DNA from: Algoriphagus marincola DSM 16067
Lineage (GTDB): Bacteria > Bacteroidota > Bacteroidia > Cytophagales > Cyclobacteriaceae
Assembly (NCBI RefSeq): GCF_000429405.1
Contig: NZ_AUBU01000006.1
Coordinates: 186,001-250,000, forward strand
Direction of reading: 5' to 3'
Length of the DNA stretch: 64,000 nucleotides
Within the stretch, counting starts at the first letter, position 1. Each line of letters begins with the position of its first letter. The position numbers were made by a program, and so were the translations under genes. Of the stretch, positions 8,556-17,746 are shown in pieces. Under the pieces are notes generated by a model. It was not told where the DNA came from, did no database searches, and was given only the letters and a program-made list of their open reading frames with translations.

Positions 8556-9635
8556 TTAAAGAGAGGAATGTTTCGCAGCCTTAATCCAGAGTTTTTTCAA
8601 AAGCTCCCGCTTCGCTTGAAGATCTCGTAATAAAATGGATTGATTTTTTGCCCGATGAAGGTTTTGCTCGGGATAGTTGACCCGATAGTAGATATTTCCC
8701 TGTAGGTGATCGGTGAAAAAGCGAAGCCCCATCATGCAAGTCATCACCTCTCCTCCCAGCAGTAGCGATTCTTTTTCCTCTTTCTCAACCAAATTTCCCA
8801 ACCCCGACAAGTAACCCTCCATCAATGCTTCAAAAACCGATTCGTCCAGAAGCAAATTTTCCCAATCAGTGCTTACCTCTGTTCGAGAACAGGCCACAGT
8901 CCGTACCAGATCGCCAAAATCATAAAGTAAGTATCCAGCCATTACGGTATCCAAATCGATGAGAGCTTTTACCTGTTCCAGATTTTCCGAAAAAATGAGA
9001 TTATTGATTTTGGTATCATTGTGGGTAAGTCGTTGGGGAAGCCTTTGAATGGTTTCCTTATAGGATTCAATTAGCGGTTTTTGATTTAGGTAAAACCTCA
9101 GTAGGCTTTCCTCTTCGGAGTCAAGTTTTCGCTTAATTCCAGAAGCGATCGCAAAAAAACGTTCAAAGCGTAGATCGAGACGATGAAAATTGGGAATGGT
9201 TTCTTTCAATATGTCAACCTTCAAGTCTGCGCCTGCCTTAGAAAACTCAGCAAAAGCGGTTGCAGCAATTCGTGCTTGATCCTTAGAAGAAATATGCTCC
9301 AATGTCTTGCCTTGTACAAAAGGGAATACTCGCCAATTCTTCCCATCGACTGTACTTAATTGTTTTCCGCTTTTATTTAAGAGTGGAAGCGGTAATTCAA
9401 AGGGCAGTTTATCTGCAATTTGATTTATAAATAGCTGCTTTAGGTTGAAGGCAATTCGGTCTGGATATTGGAAAACATCCTGATTGAAGCCTTGCAGGAC
9501 GTATTTGCCATTTGGACTTTCTATCAAAAATGTTTCATGAATAAGCCCTGCCCCCAGAGGCATGACTTGACATGCATCTAGATCTTCAAAAAATTCAAAT
9601 TGTCTTAAGACCGGGCTTAGTTTCTCTAAGTTCAT
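8556..9635 (-). CDS. Aminoglycoside phosphotransferase-fold kinase (N-acetylhexosamine kinase-like)
   Basis: The protein has 359 aa with the APH/choline-kinase fold. It shows an N-lobe ATP-binding segment (GAGLIHETFLI, near residues 28-38), the catalytic Brenner motif THNDTKINNLIF around 204-215, and the metal-binding IDLD near 226-229. The ATG at 9635 is chosen over a TTG two codons upstream. Related Bacteroidota proteins are usually placed near N-acetylhexosamine 1-kinases. The divergent neighbour is a sodium/solute symporter, so a small-molecule import and phosphorylation pair is plausible. Antibiotic resistance is not implied. The family is clear and the substrate is inferred weakly. Confidence 0.78.
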   Translation of the reverse strand: MNLEKLSPVLRQFEFFEDLDACQVMPLGAGLIHETFLIESPNGKYVLQGFNQDVFQYPDRIAFNLKQLFINQIADKLPFELPLPLLNKSGKQLSTVDGKNWRVFPFVQGKTLEHISSKDQARIAATAFAEFSKAGADLKVDILKETIPNFHRLDLRFERFFAIASGIKRKLDSEEESLLRFYLNQKPLIESYKETIQRLPQRLTHNDTKINNLIFSENLEQVKALIDLDTVMAGYLLYDFGDLVRTVACSRTEVSTDWENLLLDESVFEALMEGYLSGLGNLVEKEEKESLLLGGEVMTCMMGLRFFTDHLQGNIYYRVNYPEQNLHRAKNQSILLRDLQAKRELLKKLWIKAAKHSSL

Positions 9636-9848
9636 AGCCAAAAGTAGGCAGATTTTAGCTTCTGGAGAAAGCCACTTTTTCTTACCTATTTCAAATATTT
9701 TGAAGATAGAGTCTAAGGGTTTTGTAGAAATGCGGGGTCGAAGGAGCTTTGTTCAATGTTTAAATTATAAGTTTTTAAAATTTATTAAAAAAGTCTAAAG
9801 CTGTTTGGGTAAAAATTTGTTTATTGGAAAAAATTTTCCCAGAAACCT

Positions 9849-11624
9849 ATGAATATCACCGCTATTGATTGGGCCATCATCGCAGCCTTTTTCATAATCT
9901 CGCTTCTGATCGGAATTTTCACTTCAAAAAAAGCAGGCTCTTCTGCCAAGGAATTCTTCCTTTCGGGTAGAAATATGCCTTGGTGGCTTTTGGGAGTGAG
10001 TATGGTAGCGACGACTTTCTCTGCAGATACGCCCAATTTGGTTACGGATATAGTTCGTAAAAATGGTGTTAGTGGTAACTGGGCCTGGTGGGCATTTTTG
10101 CTCACGGGTATGTTGACAGTTTTCGTCTATGCCAAGCTTTGGAGACGCTCTGAGGTCACGACGGATCTGGAGTTTTACGAATTGCGGTACTCAGGTAAGG
10201 GGGCGGCCTTTCTACGGGCTTTTCGGGCGATTTACCTAGGAGTTTTTTTCAATGTGGTCATCATGGCTACGGTTTCCCTGGCAGCAATTAAAATCGGGGG
10301 AGTCATGCTGGGTCTTTCTCCTGTGCAGACGCTTTTGATGGCATCAGTGGTGACAGTAATCTACAGCTCTTTAGGTGGATTGAAAGGGGTCTTGTTGACG
10401 GACTTTTTCCAGTTTTTCATCGCAATTATCGGTTCTTTCGGAGCAGCCTATTTTATCTTGGATCTTCCAGAAGTTGGGGGATTACAGAATCTACTTAGCC
10501 ACCCGAATGTCTCGGACAAATTGGATTTTGTGCCTGATTTTGATGATCCCAATGTCTATATCCCGCTTTTCATCCTTCCTATTGCTATCCAATGGTGGGC
10601 GACTTGGTATCCTGGAGCCGAGCCAGGTGGAGGTGGATATATCGCTCAGCGAATGCTCTCTGCGAAGGATGAAAAAAATGCGGTCGGTGCTACCTTGTTT
10701 TTCAACATTGCACATTACGCACTCCGTCCTTGGCCTTGGATTATTATTGCACTTTCTTCCTTGATCGTATTCCCGAATATTTCGGATATGCAGGCTGCTT
10801 TCCCGGATGTAGCTGTGGACAAGCTGGGAGATGACTTGGGTTATCCGGCAATGCTGACCTATCTGCCGACAGGTTTGATTGGAATTGTACTAGCTTCCCT
10901 GATTGCGGCGGTGATGTCCACTTTATCTACTCATTTGAATTGGGGATCTTCCTACATCGTAAATGACTTCTACCTGCGATTTGTCAAGCCTGAGGCCTCT
11001 GACAAGGAGTTGGTGGCGGTAGGTAGAATATCTACTGTCAGCTTGATGGTTTTATCAGCCTTCTTAGCGCTTGCACTTTCTTCCGCATTGGGAGCCTTCA
11101 ATATCCTTCTTCAAATAGGTGCGGGTACAGGCCTTATTTTTATTCTTCGGTGGTTTTGGTGGCGGATCAATGCTTACACAGAGATTTCAGCCATGGCTAT
11201 TTCCTTTGTGGTTGCCATTTTCTTTGAGGTGATCAATCCCAATTTAGGCTTGATAGACATTCCAGAGAATCAGGCTTATTTGAAGTTGGTATACTCCGTA
11301 TCGATTACCACAGTGGGCTGGTTGTTGGTGACATTTTTGACGCAACCTGAAAAGGATGAGATTCTTTTGAAATTCTACAGAAAAGTGCATCCAGCAGCTT
11401 TTGGATGGAAAAAAGTATTGGATCGCTATCCTGAAGAAAAGCAGGATATGGGTCAGCTTCCAAAGGAAATCGGCTTGATGCTGATCGGCTCAATTATGAT
11501 TTATGCAGCACTCTTTGCAACAGGGTTTTGGATCTATGGAGAATCGCTGAATGGCACTATCGCCACAATCGTTTCACTGGTCTGTGGTGCTGTAGTGATA
11601 GCCTCTTGGAAAAAGCTGCGCTAG
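9849..11624 (+). CDS. Sodium:solute symporter (SSS family)
   Basis: This is a 591-aa inner-membrane protein with about 13-14 hydrophobic helices. It begins with an N-terminal helix (AIIAAFFIISLLIGI) and the SSS-typical loop FFLSGRNMPWW near residue 38. A WYPGAEPGGGGYIAQRML segment near 255 and repeated AxxSTxxT-like helices fit transporters of the SLC5/putative sugar group. The reaction is Na+-driven uptake of a small organic solute, perhaps a sugar. It is divergent from the APH-fold kinase across a 213-bp AT-rich gap and overlaps the convergent gldD by 4 bp. Start ATG at 9849. The substrate cannot be read from sequence. Confidence 0.88.
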   Translation: MNITAIDWAIIAAFFIISLLIGIFTSKKAGSSAKEFFLSGRNMPWWLLGVSMVATTFSADTPNLVTDIVRKNGVSGNWAWWAFLLTGMLTVFVYAKLWRRSEVTTDLEFYELRYSGKGAAFLRAFRAIYLGVFFNVVIMATVSLAAIKIGGVMLGLSPVQTLLMASVVTVIYSSLGGLKGVLLTDFFQFFIAIIGSFGAAYFILDLPEVGGLQNLLSHPNVSDKLDFVPDFDDPNVYIPLFILPIAIQWWATWYPGAEPGGGGYIAQRMLSAKDEKNAVGATLFFNIAHYALRPWPWIIIALSSLIVFPNISDMQAAFPDVAVDKLGDDLGYPAMLTYLPTGLIGIVLASLIAAVMSTLSTHLNWGSSYIVNDFYLRFVKPEASDKELVAVGRISTVSLMVLSAFLALALSSALGAFNILLQIGAGTGLIFILRWFWWRINAYTEISAMAISFVVAIFFEVINPNLGLIDIPENQAYLKLVYSVSITTVGWLLVTFLTQPEKDEILLKFYRKVHPAAFGWKKVLDRYPEEKQDMGQLPKEIGLMLIGSIMIYAALFATGFWIYGESLNGTIATIVSLVCGAVVIASWKKLR

Positions 11625-12193
11625 TCTTTAAACTCTACGCTATTCATCAAATTCGCCAAATCGATCTTAATGTATTCGATTAAGGGTGAAAGGGAGTCGT
11701 TTTTCATCGCTGTCTGGAAATACAAGGCGCCTCTGAGGAAATGCTCAGTAGAGTCCGTGACGAAAAATTGGAATTGGGTTGGAACCTCACCTTTGAGTTC
11801 GGCGACGACACCAGTATAGCCATTTGGTGTTCGAAGGATGGACTCTTCTATTCCATAGGCTTTGATTTGGTGCTTGGCAGTAAGCTTGAAAGCATCTTCC
11901 GAAAGGGATCGAAAATCAGCCTTTCCCTCGATTTTTTTGTAGGTCAAATGTACTTTGGCATCGAAATCCGCATAGTTGAGATTGATCCAATTTTTTTCTT
12001 GAAGATTGAAGGAATCCGGCTCCACTTTACTGTGAACTGAATAATCAAAGGTGTACGCGTAATCACCATTCAAATCCTGATAAAGATGCTCAGGAAGATC
12101 GATCCGGTTATATCCTTTGGGTTTTGGTAGGTAGGCATTTTCACAACCTACTAGTAAAATTGGGAAAATTAGGGTAGACAACAGTTTCCGCAT
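11621..12193 (-). CDS. gldD: Gliding motility lipoprotein GldD
   Basis: This is a 190-aa predicted lipoprotein. The signal peptide MRKLLSTLIFPILLVGC ends in a lipobox with Cys17, followed by the family-typical YLPKPKGYNRIDLPEH. The body contains WINLNYADFDAKVHLTYK and KLTAKHQIKAYGI, which match GldD as I know it, at the usual length. In Flavobacterium johnsoniae GldD is required for gliding and acts with the T9SS-powered motility machinery. Here it is not beside gldE, and it ends against the symporter gene (4-bp overlap). With the SprB-repeat protein and PorP/SprF protein in this window, it indicates a T9SS, and perhaps gliding, in this organism. Confidence 0.88.
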   Translation of the reverse strand: MRKLLSTLIFPILLVGCENAYLPKPKGYNRIDLPEHLYQDLNGDYAYTFDYSVHSKVEPDSFNLQEKNWINLNYADFDAKVHLTYKKIEGKADFRSLSEDAFKLTAKHQIKAYGIEESILRTPNGYTGVVAELKGEVPTQFQFFVTDSTEHFLRGALYFQTAMKNDSLSPLIEYIKIDLANLMNSVEFKD

Positions 12194-12270
12194 GGGGTAA
12201 AATTAGGCCTTTGTGTTTGATTTCCACGGGGAATCTTGGAACTTTAACATCTAACCAAGCCAGTACGAAA

Positions 12271-12801
12271 ATGAAAAATCATTTTAAGTTTCCGTTTTTA
12301 TCCCTTGCCGCCTTTTTGATTTAAGGATTTTCCTCCTCTCTTCAGGCACAAACGACCATGGAGGAATTCATGTCCAAGTGGAATAATAGTAAGCAGTTTA
12401 CCATTGATGTGCTCAATGCGATGCCAGACGATGGGATGGACTATAAAACCGACCCAGAGGCCATGAGCTTCAGGGAACAAATTCATCATATCGGAACAGC
12501 GATTAATGTAATCTCACAAGGATTTCTGATGGGAAAGGATCCTGGCTTTTCTATTGATTTGGCAACTGCCAGTAAAGCAGATTTGGCAGATTACATAGCT
12601 AAATGCTATGATTATGGCTAAGCTACGATTCAGGCTCTTCCTTTGGATAAAGCAAGGGAAGTCATCGAAGTCTTTGGAAATAATGTTAGCAGAAGACAGG
12701 TGATGGCTCTCCTGATGGATCACAGCACCCATCACAGGGGCTCTGCGATAGCCTATCTTCGGGCAAATGGCGCGCAGCCACCGGCATTTGTAGGGTTTTA
12801 A
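12271..12801 (+). pseudogene. DinB-family protein with two in-frame stop codons
   Basis: Starting at ATG 12271, one frame reads as an exported DinB-like protein: a signal-peptide-like MKNHFKFPFLSLAAFLI, a TAA at 12322-12324, then GFSSSLQAQTTMEEFMSKW. It continues to YIAKCYDYG, a second TAA at 12619-12621, and then ATIQALPLDKAREVI through STHHRGSAIAYLRANG to a final stop at 12801. The DinB metal-site histidines appear in FREQIHHIGTA and MDHSTHHRGS. Both lesions are single in-frame TAA codons with no frameshift, as expected from CAA or AAA mutation. The middle segment could still be made from ATG 12358 (87 aa) but would lack the second histidine cluster. Confidence 0.85.
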
Positions 12802-12807
12802 AAAAAT

Positions 12808-12835
12808 ATAACCGCTGAAAAAACTCAGCGGTTAT
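12808..12835. terminator. Bidirectional intrinsic terminator
   Basis: An 11-bp perfect stem (ATAACCGCTGA / TCAGCGGTTAT) with a 6-nt A-rich loop is followed by TTTTT on the plus strand and by a T-run on the minus strand. It serves both the DinB pseudogene and the convergent nitroreductase gene. Confidence 0.88.
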
Positions 12836-12838
12836 TTT

Positions 12839-13447
12839 TTATTCTCTAATCCATCCGATCTTGTCGGCAATAGGTTCTCTTTTGCCAGTGGGCCAGCGAT
12901 CATTAGCAGGCTTGGCTACATAGAAAAAGCCCATCAGCATATCTTCACCTTCTAATCCAAAATCTTCCCGTGCTTCCTCCCAAAAAGTCGGACCTCCTGT
13001 ACCCCAATAGGCAGCTAGTCCATGTGCGGAGGCAGTAAGATACATATTTTGAACAGCCATCGCGGTAGCGGCAATCTCTTCCATCAGTGGTAGTCCGGAG
13101 CCCTCCGTTCGCTTCATCAAGATGGCGATTACATGAGATGCTTTGGTCGGATTTTCCTTAAACTTATTATAAGTAGCCTCAATGAACGGGGTACCATTTT
13201 TCTCCGCGCGCTTTTTGTAGAGCTCTGCCTGGTAATCAGCAAATGTTTTCAGCCCTTCTCCTGTGTAAACAATAAATCTCCAAGGCTGGGTCAACTTATG
13301 GGTAGGAGCCCAATTGGCATTTTCGAGCATTTCTTCGATGATGGCATCATCGACAGGATCATTTTCCTTAAACTGCGCCACAAACATGGATCTACGTCCA
13401 CGAATGATTTTATTAACTTCTTCTACGTTGAAATTTGGTTTTTCCAT
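12839..13447 (-). CDS. Nitroreductase family protein (FMN-dependent, YdjA-like)
   Basis: This is a 202-aa flavoprotein of the nitroreductase/oxidoreductase fold. Visible signatures are RGRRSMFVAQF near residue 16 (phosphate-binding arginines), NWAPTHKLTQPWRF near 50-63, and a C-terminal FFYVAKP. The short length fits the YdjA-like subgroup, which reduces small electrophiles with NAD(P)H through FMN. The start ATG lies 3 nt after the kmo stop, making it the last gene of the haaO-kynU-kmo operon. A role in kynurenine metabolism or in coping with reactive intermediates is inferred from position only. Confidence 0.87.
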   Translation of the reverse strand: MEKPNFNVEEVNKIIRGRRSMFVAQFKENDPVDDAIIEEMLENANWAPTHKLTQPWRFIVYTGEGLKTFADYQAELYKKRAEKNGTPFIEATYNKFKENPTKASHVIAILMKRTEGSGLPLMEEIAATAMAVQNMYLTASAHGLAAYWGTGGPTFWEEAREDFGLEGEDMLMGFFYVAKPANDRWPTGKREPIADKIGWIRE

Positions 13448-13450
13448 TTG

Positions 13451-14803
13451 TTAGACTGCTTTAGCGGTTTCCATTTTGTTGATAATCTCCTCGTAGTCCA
13501 ATCGGTTCCAATTTTCAGTAATTAATGGATCTGCCATCACTTGGCGCATGATTGAATCTTGTAATTGACCCTGAGCATAGGCCTCAGAGTAGCTCATATC
13601 GGAGAAAGTCACCATGGAATAAAGTGGCACCCAATCCTTCGGATAAAGTTCGTTCAGCTTGGTTTCGATCTTTTTCCGAATCAGAAATTTGGGGTCTGCA
13701 ACAGTGTCCCGCATTTCAACGAAGTTTTCCATTGCCAATTGGCAGATGGCGTCGGTATCAGGCTTTCTGGTTTTCTGGAATTTTTCAAAGACCAGATCCC
13801 AAGAATTATGACCGTATTTATTGATCAAGCCATTTAACACACGACAATCTTCAAAGCCACAATTCATTCCCTGCCCATAGAAAGGAACCATGGCATGAGA
13901 AGCATCTCCTATCAAAAGACTATGCCCTTGTACCCAAGGGTAGCATTCGACATTGATTAGCGCAGAAGTGGGATTTTTAAAATATTCTTCCGTCAAGTCT
14001 GGCATCAATTCGTATGCGTCAGGGAAGAAGGCTCTGAAAACGGATTTTAGATCTCCTGCATCGTTTATTTTGTCAAAGCAAACCTTGGTGCCTTCAAATG
14101 GTAAAAAAAGTGTGCAGGTAAAGGATTTGTCAGGATTTGGGAGCGCAATTAGCATGAACTTTCCCCGCGGCCAAATATGAAGCGCGTTGGGATCCATGGC
14201 AAATTCTCCATCCGCAGTGGCTGGTATAGTCAGTTCCTTGTAGCCATGGCTAATGTATTCCTGCCTATAATTGAATCGAATCTGCTTTTGCATAGACATT
14301 CGCAGAGAGGAATAAGCGCCATCAGCCCCGATGATCACAGGAGCTTCTTTTTTGAAATTTCCTTCAGGTCCAGAAAAATGAATAGTCTGATCTCTGAAGT
14401 CCACTTCTTCACACTTATGGTCAAAAAGCATTTCTACGCCTAGATTTTCAGCTTCCTCGACCAAAAGTTGATTGAATTTGCCACGGGATATGGAATAGAT
14501 GGCTTGACCTTCTTTCCCATACGGGATAAAGGAAGTTCCACCATGTTCATCGTGAATTCTTCGCCCATACATAGGAATCGCAAGGGGTAGTACCCGATCC
14601 TTAAGACCTACCTCTTCGAGGCTTTTCCATCCTCGATGGCTTAGGGCCATATTGATGGAGCGACCACCTTCGTATCGCTTGCTTTTCCGCATATCAGGTC
14701 TCTTGTCATAGATTTTGACTGGAAGACCTTGCTTTCGGAGGTATATACTCATCAGGGTTCCAATCAGTCCGGCACCCAAGATGGTTATTTCTTCTTTTTT
14801 CAT
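13451..14803 (-). CDS. kmo: Kynurenine 3-monooxygenase
   Basis: This 450-aa FAD-dependent aromatic hydroxylase converts L-kynurenine to 3-hydroxykynurenine with NADPH and O2. It shows the N-terminal dinucleotide motif ILGAGLIGTLMSIYLRKQG (residues 8-26), the RYEGGRSINMALSHRG segment distinctive of bacterial KMO near 43-58, and the FAD-ribityl motif IGDASHAMVPFYGQGMNCG near residue 300. Length fits bacterial KMO. It lies 24 nt downstream of kynU and 3 nt upstream of the nitroreductase. With kynU and haaO it makes the middle of the tryptophan-to-quinolinate route. Tryptophan dioxygenase and formamidase are not in this window. Confidence 0.95.
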   Translation of the reverse strand: MKKEEITILGAGLIGTLMSIYLRKQGLPVKIYDKRPDMRKSKRYEGGRSINMALSHRGWKSLEEVGLKDRVLPLAIPMYGRRIHDEHGGTSFIPYGKEGQAIYSISRGKFNQLLVEEAENLGVEMLFDHKCEEVDFRDQTIHFSGPEGNFKKEAPVIIGADGAYSSLRMSMQKQIRFNYRQEYISHGYKELTIPATADGEFAMDPNALHIWPRGKFMLIALPNPDKSFTCTLFLPFEGTKVCFDKINDAGDLKSVFRAFFPDAYELMPDLTEEYFKNPTSALINVECYPWVQGHSLLIGDASHAMVPFYGQGMNCGFEDCRVLNGLINKYGHNSWDLVFEKFQKTRKPDTDAICQLAMENFVEMRDTVADPKFLIRKKIETKLNELYPKDWVPLYSMVTFSDMSYSEAYAQGQLQDSIMRQVMADPLITENWNRLDYEEIINKMETAKAV

Positions 14804-14827
14804 TTTGGAAAGATTTCCTTCGCTCTT

Positions 14828-16114
14828 TTAAGCGAATTTATTGAGGGATTGTTCCAAAATCTTTGCGAATCGAAACACATCCATGAAGCTGTTATACAAT
14901 GGAGTAGGAGCAAGACGAATGACATTGGGGTTGCGCCAGTCTCCCACTACACCATGCTGATACCATTCGTCGAAGACGGCTTTCCCGCCTTGATGAATCA
15001 GCAAAGATAACTGACAGCCACGTTCACTTGGGTTTTCTGGGGTTATAATTTCCAAAATCCCTGATTCTCCGCTGATTTCACGGATCAAAAATTCTAAGTA
15101 TCCTGTCAAACGCTCACTCTTTTTTCTCAGGTTTTTGATTCCTGCCTCATGGAAAATATCCAAGGAAGCCTGATGAGCGGCCAAGGCCAACACATTGGAA
15201 TTCGCCAGTTGCCAGCCATCAGCCCCAAACATGGGAATGAAGCCTTTCTCCATCAAAAAACGCTGTGCCTCATCATGGCCCCACCATCCTGCAAATCGAG
15301 GGAGGTCAGGTCGCTCGGCATATTTTTCATGAATATAGATGCCAGAGACATTACCAGGACCGGAATTGAGGTATTTGTAACTGCACCAAGTAGCGAAATC
15401 CACCTCCCAATCATGAAGGGATAGCGGAGCATTGCCAACAGCATGCGCCAGGTCAAAACCTGCCAGTGCCCCTACCTCGTGAGCTGCTTTGGTGATGGCT
15501 TTCATATCAAAAAGCTGTCCGGAGTAATATTGAAGTCCCGCCATGTTGACCAAGGCCAGCTCTTTTCCGTGCCGCTTAATCTCCGCCACAATATCTTCCG
15601 TCCTCAGCGTATGCTCCCCTTCTCTGGGTTTAATTTCGATGATAGTAGTGTCCGGGTCTAATCCATGCCATTTGACTTGACTTTCCAGCATGTACTGATC
15701 GGAAGGAAATGCTCCAGCCTCAATCAGAATCTTGTATCGCTCTTTTGTGGGCTGATAAAAAGTCACCATTAGCAAGTGGAGGTTGACCGTGAGATTATTC
15801 ATCGCCACCACCTCATGCTCCTGTGCTCCGAGTATTTCAGCCAAGGCAGGTTTGGACTTTTTACGAATGTGATACCAGGCATCTTCTCCATGGAAATGAC
15901 CGTCTACTGCCATTTCAGCCCAATTATTCAATTCCTTATTCAGGTAATCTTTCACAGATTTTGGCTGAAGGCCTAACGAATTACCACAGAAATAAAGTGC
16001 CTCCTGACCATTGACTTTCGGAAAGAAAAAGTGCCCTCTGAATTTTCGAAGTGGATCATTTTGATCCATTTCTTGAGCAAAAGCTTCAGTATATGAATAG
16101 GAAAGTGTTTTCAT
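14828..16114 (-). CDS. kynU: Kynureninase
   Basis: This is a 428-aa PLP enzyme of the fold-type I class that cleaves 3-hydroxykynurenine (or kynurenine) to 3-hydroxyanthranilate and alanine. It contains FCGNSLGLQPKSV near residue 42, the PLP-contact segment GFDLAHAVGNAPL near 218, and the Schiff-base lysine in WCSYKYLNSGPGNVSG near 240-256. Length is normal. It sits between haaO (44 nt upstream) and kmo (24 nt downstream) on the minus strand. The arrangement supports anabolic NAD synthesis, since the dioxygenase product proceeds to quinolinate. Confidence 0.96.
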   Translation of the reverse strand: MKTLSYSYTEAFAQEMDQNDPLRKFRGHFFFPKVNGQEALYFCGNSLGLQPKSVKDYLNKELNNWAEMAVDGHFHGEDAWYHIRKKSKPALAEILGAQEHEVVAMNNLTVNLHLLMVTFYQPTKERYKILIEAGAFPSDQYMLESQVKWHGLDPDTTIIEIKPREGEHTLRTEDIVAEIKRHGKELALVNMAGLQYYSGQLFDMKAITKAAHEVGALAGFDLAHAVGNAPLSLHDWEVDFATWCSYKYLNSGPGNVSGIYIHEKYAERPDLPRFAGWWGHDEAQRFLMEKGFIPMFGADGWQLANSNVLALAAHQASLDIFHEAGIKNLRKKSERLTGYLEFLIREISGESGILEIITPENPSERGCQLSLLIHQGGKAVFDEWYQHGVVGDWRNPNVIRLAPTPLYNSFMDVFRFAKILEQSLNKFA

Positions 16115-16158
16115 TTGAGGAAGAAGATAGGTTTAGAGAGTTTTTGAAAGGAAAAGGT

Positions 16159-16671
16159 TTACTTCTCCATGTAAGTACCGCATTTTTTGCAAGTCCTTAA
16201 TTCATCACTACTCCAAAAGCGCTCCATGATTGGGGGTAGTTGATTGACAATGTCGGTAAGCTCGACATATTCTTCGTGAAGTTTGTGATTGCAGTTTTCG
16301 CAAAACCATAGAAACCCGTCCTTTTCACCTGGTCTGCGATATCGTTCCATGACTAGTCCGACCGTATTGGCAGGTCGCTGTGGTGAGTGTGGGACTCTCG
16401 GAGGAAGCAGAAATATTTCCCCTTCCTTGATAGAAATATCCTTAGGCTTGCCATCTTCGATGACTTTCAGCACAATGTCACCTTCCAATTGGTAGAAGAA
16501 TTCCTCCCCTTCCTCGTAGTGATAGTCTTTTCTGGCATTTGGGCCTCCCACGACCATGACAATAAAGTCATCATTTCCCTTGTAAACCTGCTGATTTCCG
16601 ACAGGAGGCTTAAGCAAGTGTCGGTTTTCGTCAATCCATTTTTTGAAATTAAAGGGGGAAGAGAGTGCCAT
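16159..16671 (-). CDS. nbaC: 3-hydroxyanthranilate 3,4-dioxygenase
   Basis: This 170-aa Fe(II) cupin opens the ring of 3-hydroxyanthranilate; the product cyclises to quinolinate for NAD. The metal site is visible as DYHYEEGEEFFYQLEGD near residues 48-64 and PPRVPHSPQRP near 91-101. The C-terminus has two CxxC pairs (CENCNH and CKKCG), the rubredoxin-like second iron site known from bacterial enzymes such as that of Cupriavidus metallidurans. The gene is first in the minus-strand operon and its promoter must lie in the roughly 100-bp gap shared with the divergent M19 peptidase gene. Some annotations call it haaO. Confidence 0.95.
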   Translation of the reverse strand: MALSSPFNFKKWIDENRHLLKPPVGNQQVYKGNDDFIVMVVGGPNARKDYHYEEGEEFFYQLEGDIVLKVIEDGKPKDISIKEGEIFLLPPRVPHSPQRPANTVGLVMERYRRPGEKDGFLWFCENCNHKLHEEYVELTDIVNQLPPIMERFWSSDELRTCKKCGTYMEK

Positions 16672-16771
16672 AGTTTTGTTTTAAGGTCAGTGAAACTCTA
16701 ACTCATCAAGGGGCTAAAAGTATTAAAAAACACGCATTTTTTTGATTTACTTTGTTTCAAACCCCAATTCC

Positions 16772-17746
16772 ATGCATCTACCGATTTTTGACCTTCATTG
16801 TGATTTGCTATCCTACTTGTCGAAGATTCCCGGAGCAAGTCCCTCCAATGAAATTGATATTGCCTGTGCTTTACCTTGGCTGCGCAAAGGCAACGTAAAG
16901 CTTCAGGTTTTAGCGATTTATACGGATGTGCGCCCGGGTTCCATGGATTTGGCGCTCAAGCAAGCAGAAATATTCCAATCGCTAATTGATGAAGGAGCTT
17001 TTTCCGCATTTCAAGCGCAAAGTTGGAAATCTTCCGGTCCAATTGCAGCCCTTGCATCCATTGAGAATGCAGCAGGCTTGGGGGAGGAAAATTCATCATG
17101 GGAAGCCATAGAGCGACAACTCGATCAGATTCTATCCAAAGTTGGGCGTTTGGCTTATGTTAGTTTGACTCATCATACCGAAAATCGATTTGGTGGAGGA
17201 AATTACACCGAGGGAATTGGGCTAAAAGATGACGGGAGAAGATTGCTCGACCTTTTGATCGAAAGAAATATTCCCATCGATCTTTCTCATAGTTCTGACC
17301 TCCTGGCAGAGGGGATTTTGAATCATATCGATCAACATCAGCCTCAGTCCCCTATCATTGCTAGCCATTCAAACTATCGAGCTATTTGGGATCACAAGCG
17401 CAACTTAAATGACGAATTCGCCCAAGAAATTATCCGGCGGAAAGGGATCATTGGGGTTAATTTTCTACGGGCATTCTTAGATAATGACGTCCCAGAGCGG
17501 CTTTTTGAGCACATTTTGCACGGCTTTCAGATCGGAGGAGAAAATGCGCAGGGTTTTGGAGCAGACTACTTTTATACTCAGGATTTTCCGGATAAAAGTC
17601 GACATCCTTTCTACTTTCCCCTTGCTGAAAATGCCTCTAAGTACCCGGAAATTTTAGATGTTTTGGCTGAAAATCTCCCTGCCGAGCAATTGGAAAAACT
17701 CGCCTACAAAAATGTTCTTCACTTCTATCAAAACCTCTTCAGCTAA
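16772..17746 (+). CDS. Membrane dipeptidase, peptidase family M19
   Basis: This is a 324-aa zinc amidohydrolase-fold dipeptidase. Metal-binding segments typical of M19 are present: FDLHCDLLSYL at the N-terminus, ASIENAAGL (bridging glutamate), LTHHTENRFGGG, DLSHSSDLLAEG and ASHSNYRAIWDHKRN. I place the start at ATG 16772, ten codons after an in-frame TTG at 16742, because the family begins just before the first metal motif. There is no signal peptide, so a cytoplasmic location is likely. The stop overlaps the start of the next gene (TAATG), indicating translational coupling with the TPK-like protein. The physiological dipeptide is unknown. Confidence 0.9.
   Translation: MHLPIFDLHCDLLSYLSKIPGASPSNEIDIACALPWLRKGNVKLQVLAIYTDVRPGSMDLALKQAEIFQSLIDEGAFSAFQAQSWKSSGPIAALASIENAAGLGEENSSWEAIERQLDQILSKVGRLAYVSLTHHTENRFGGGNYTEGIGLKDDGRRLLDLLIERNIPIDLSHSSDLLAEGILNHIDQHQPQSPIIASHSNYRAIWDHKRNLNDEFAQEIIRRKGIIGVNFLRAFLDNDVPERLFEHILHGFQIGGENAQGFGADYFYTQDFPDKSRHPFYFPLAENASKYPEILDVLAENLPAEQLEKLAYKNVLHFYQNLFS

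Noticed and set aside
8556..9635. Aminoglycoside resistance gene
   Set aside because: The APH fold is shared by many sugar and choline kinases; context with a symporter and lack of resistance-gene features favour a metabolic kinase.
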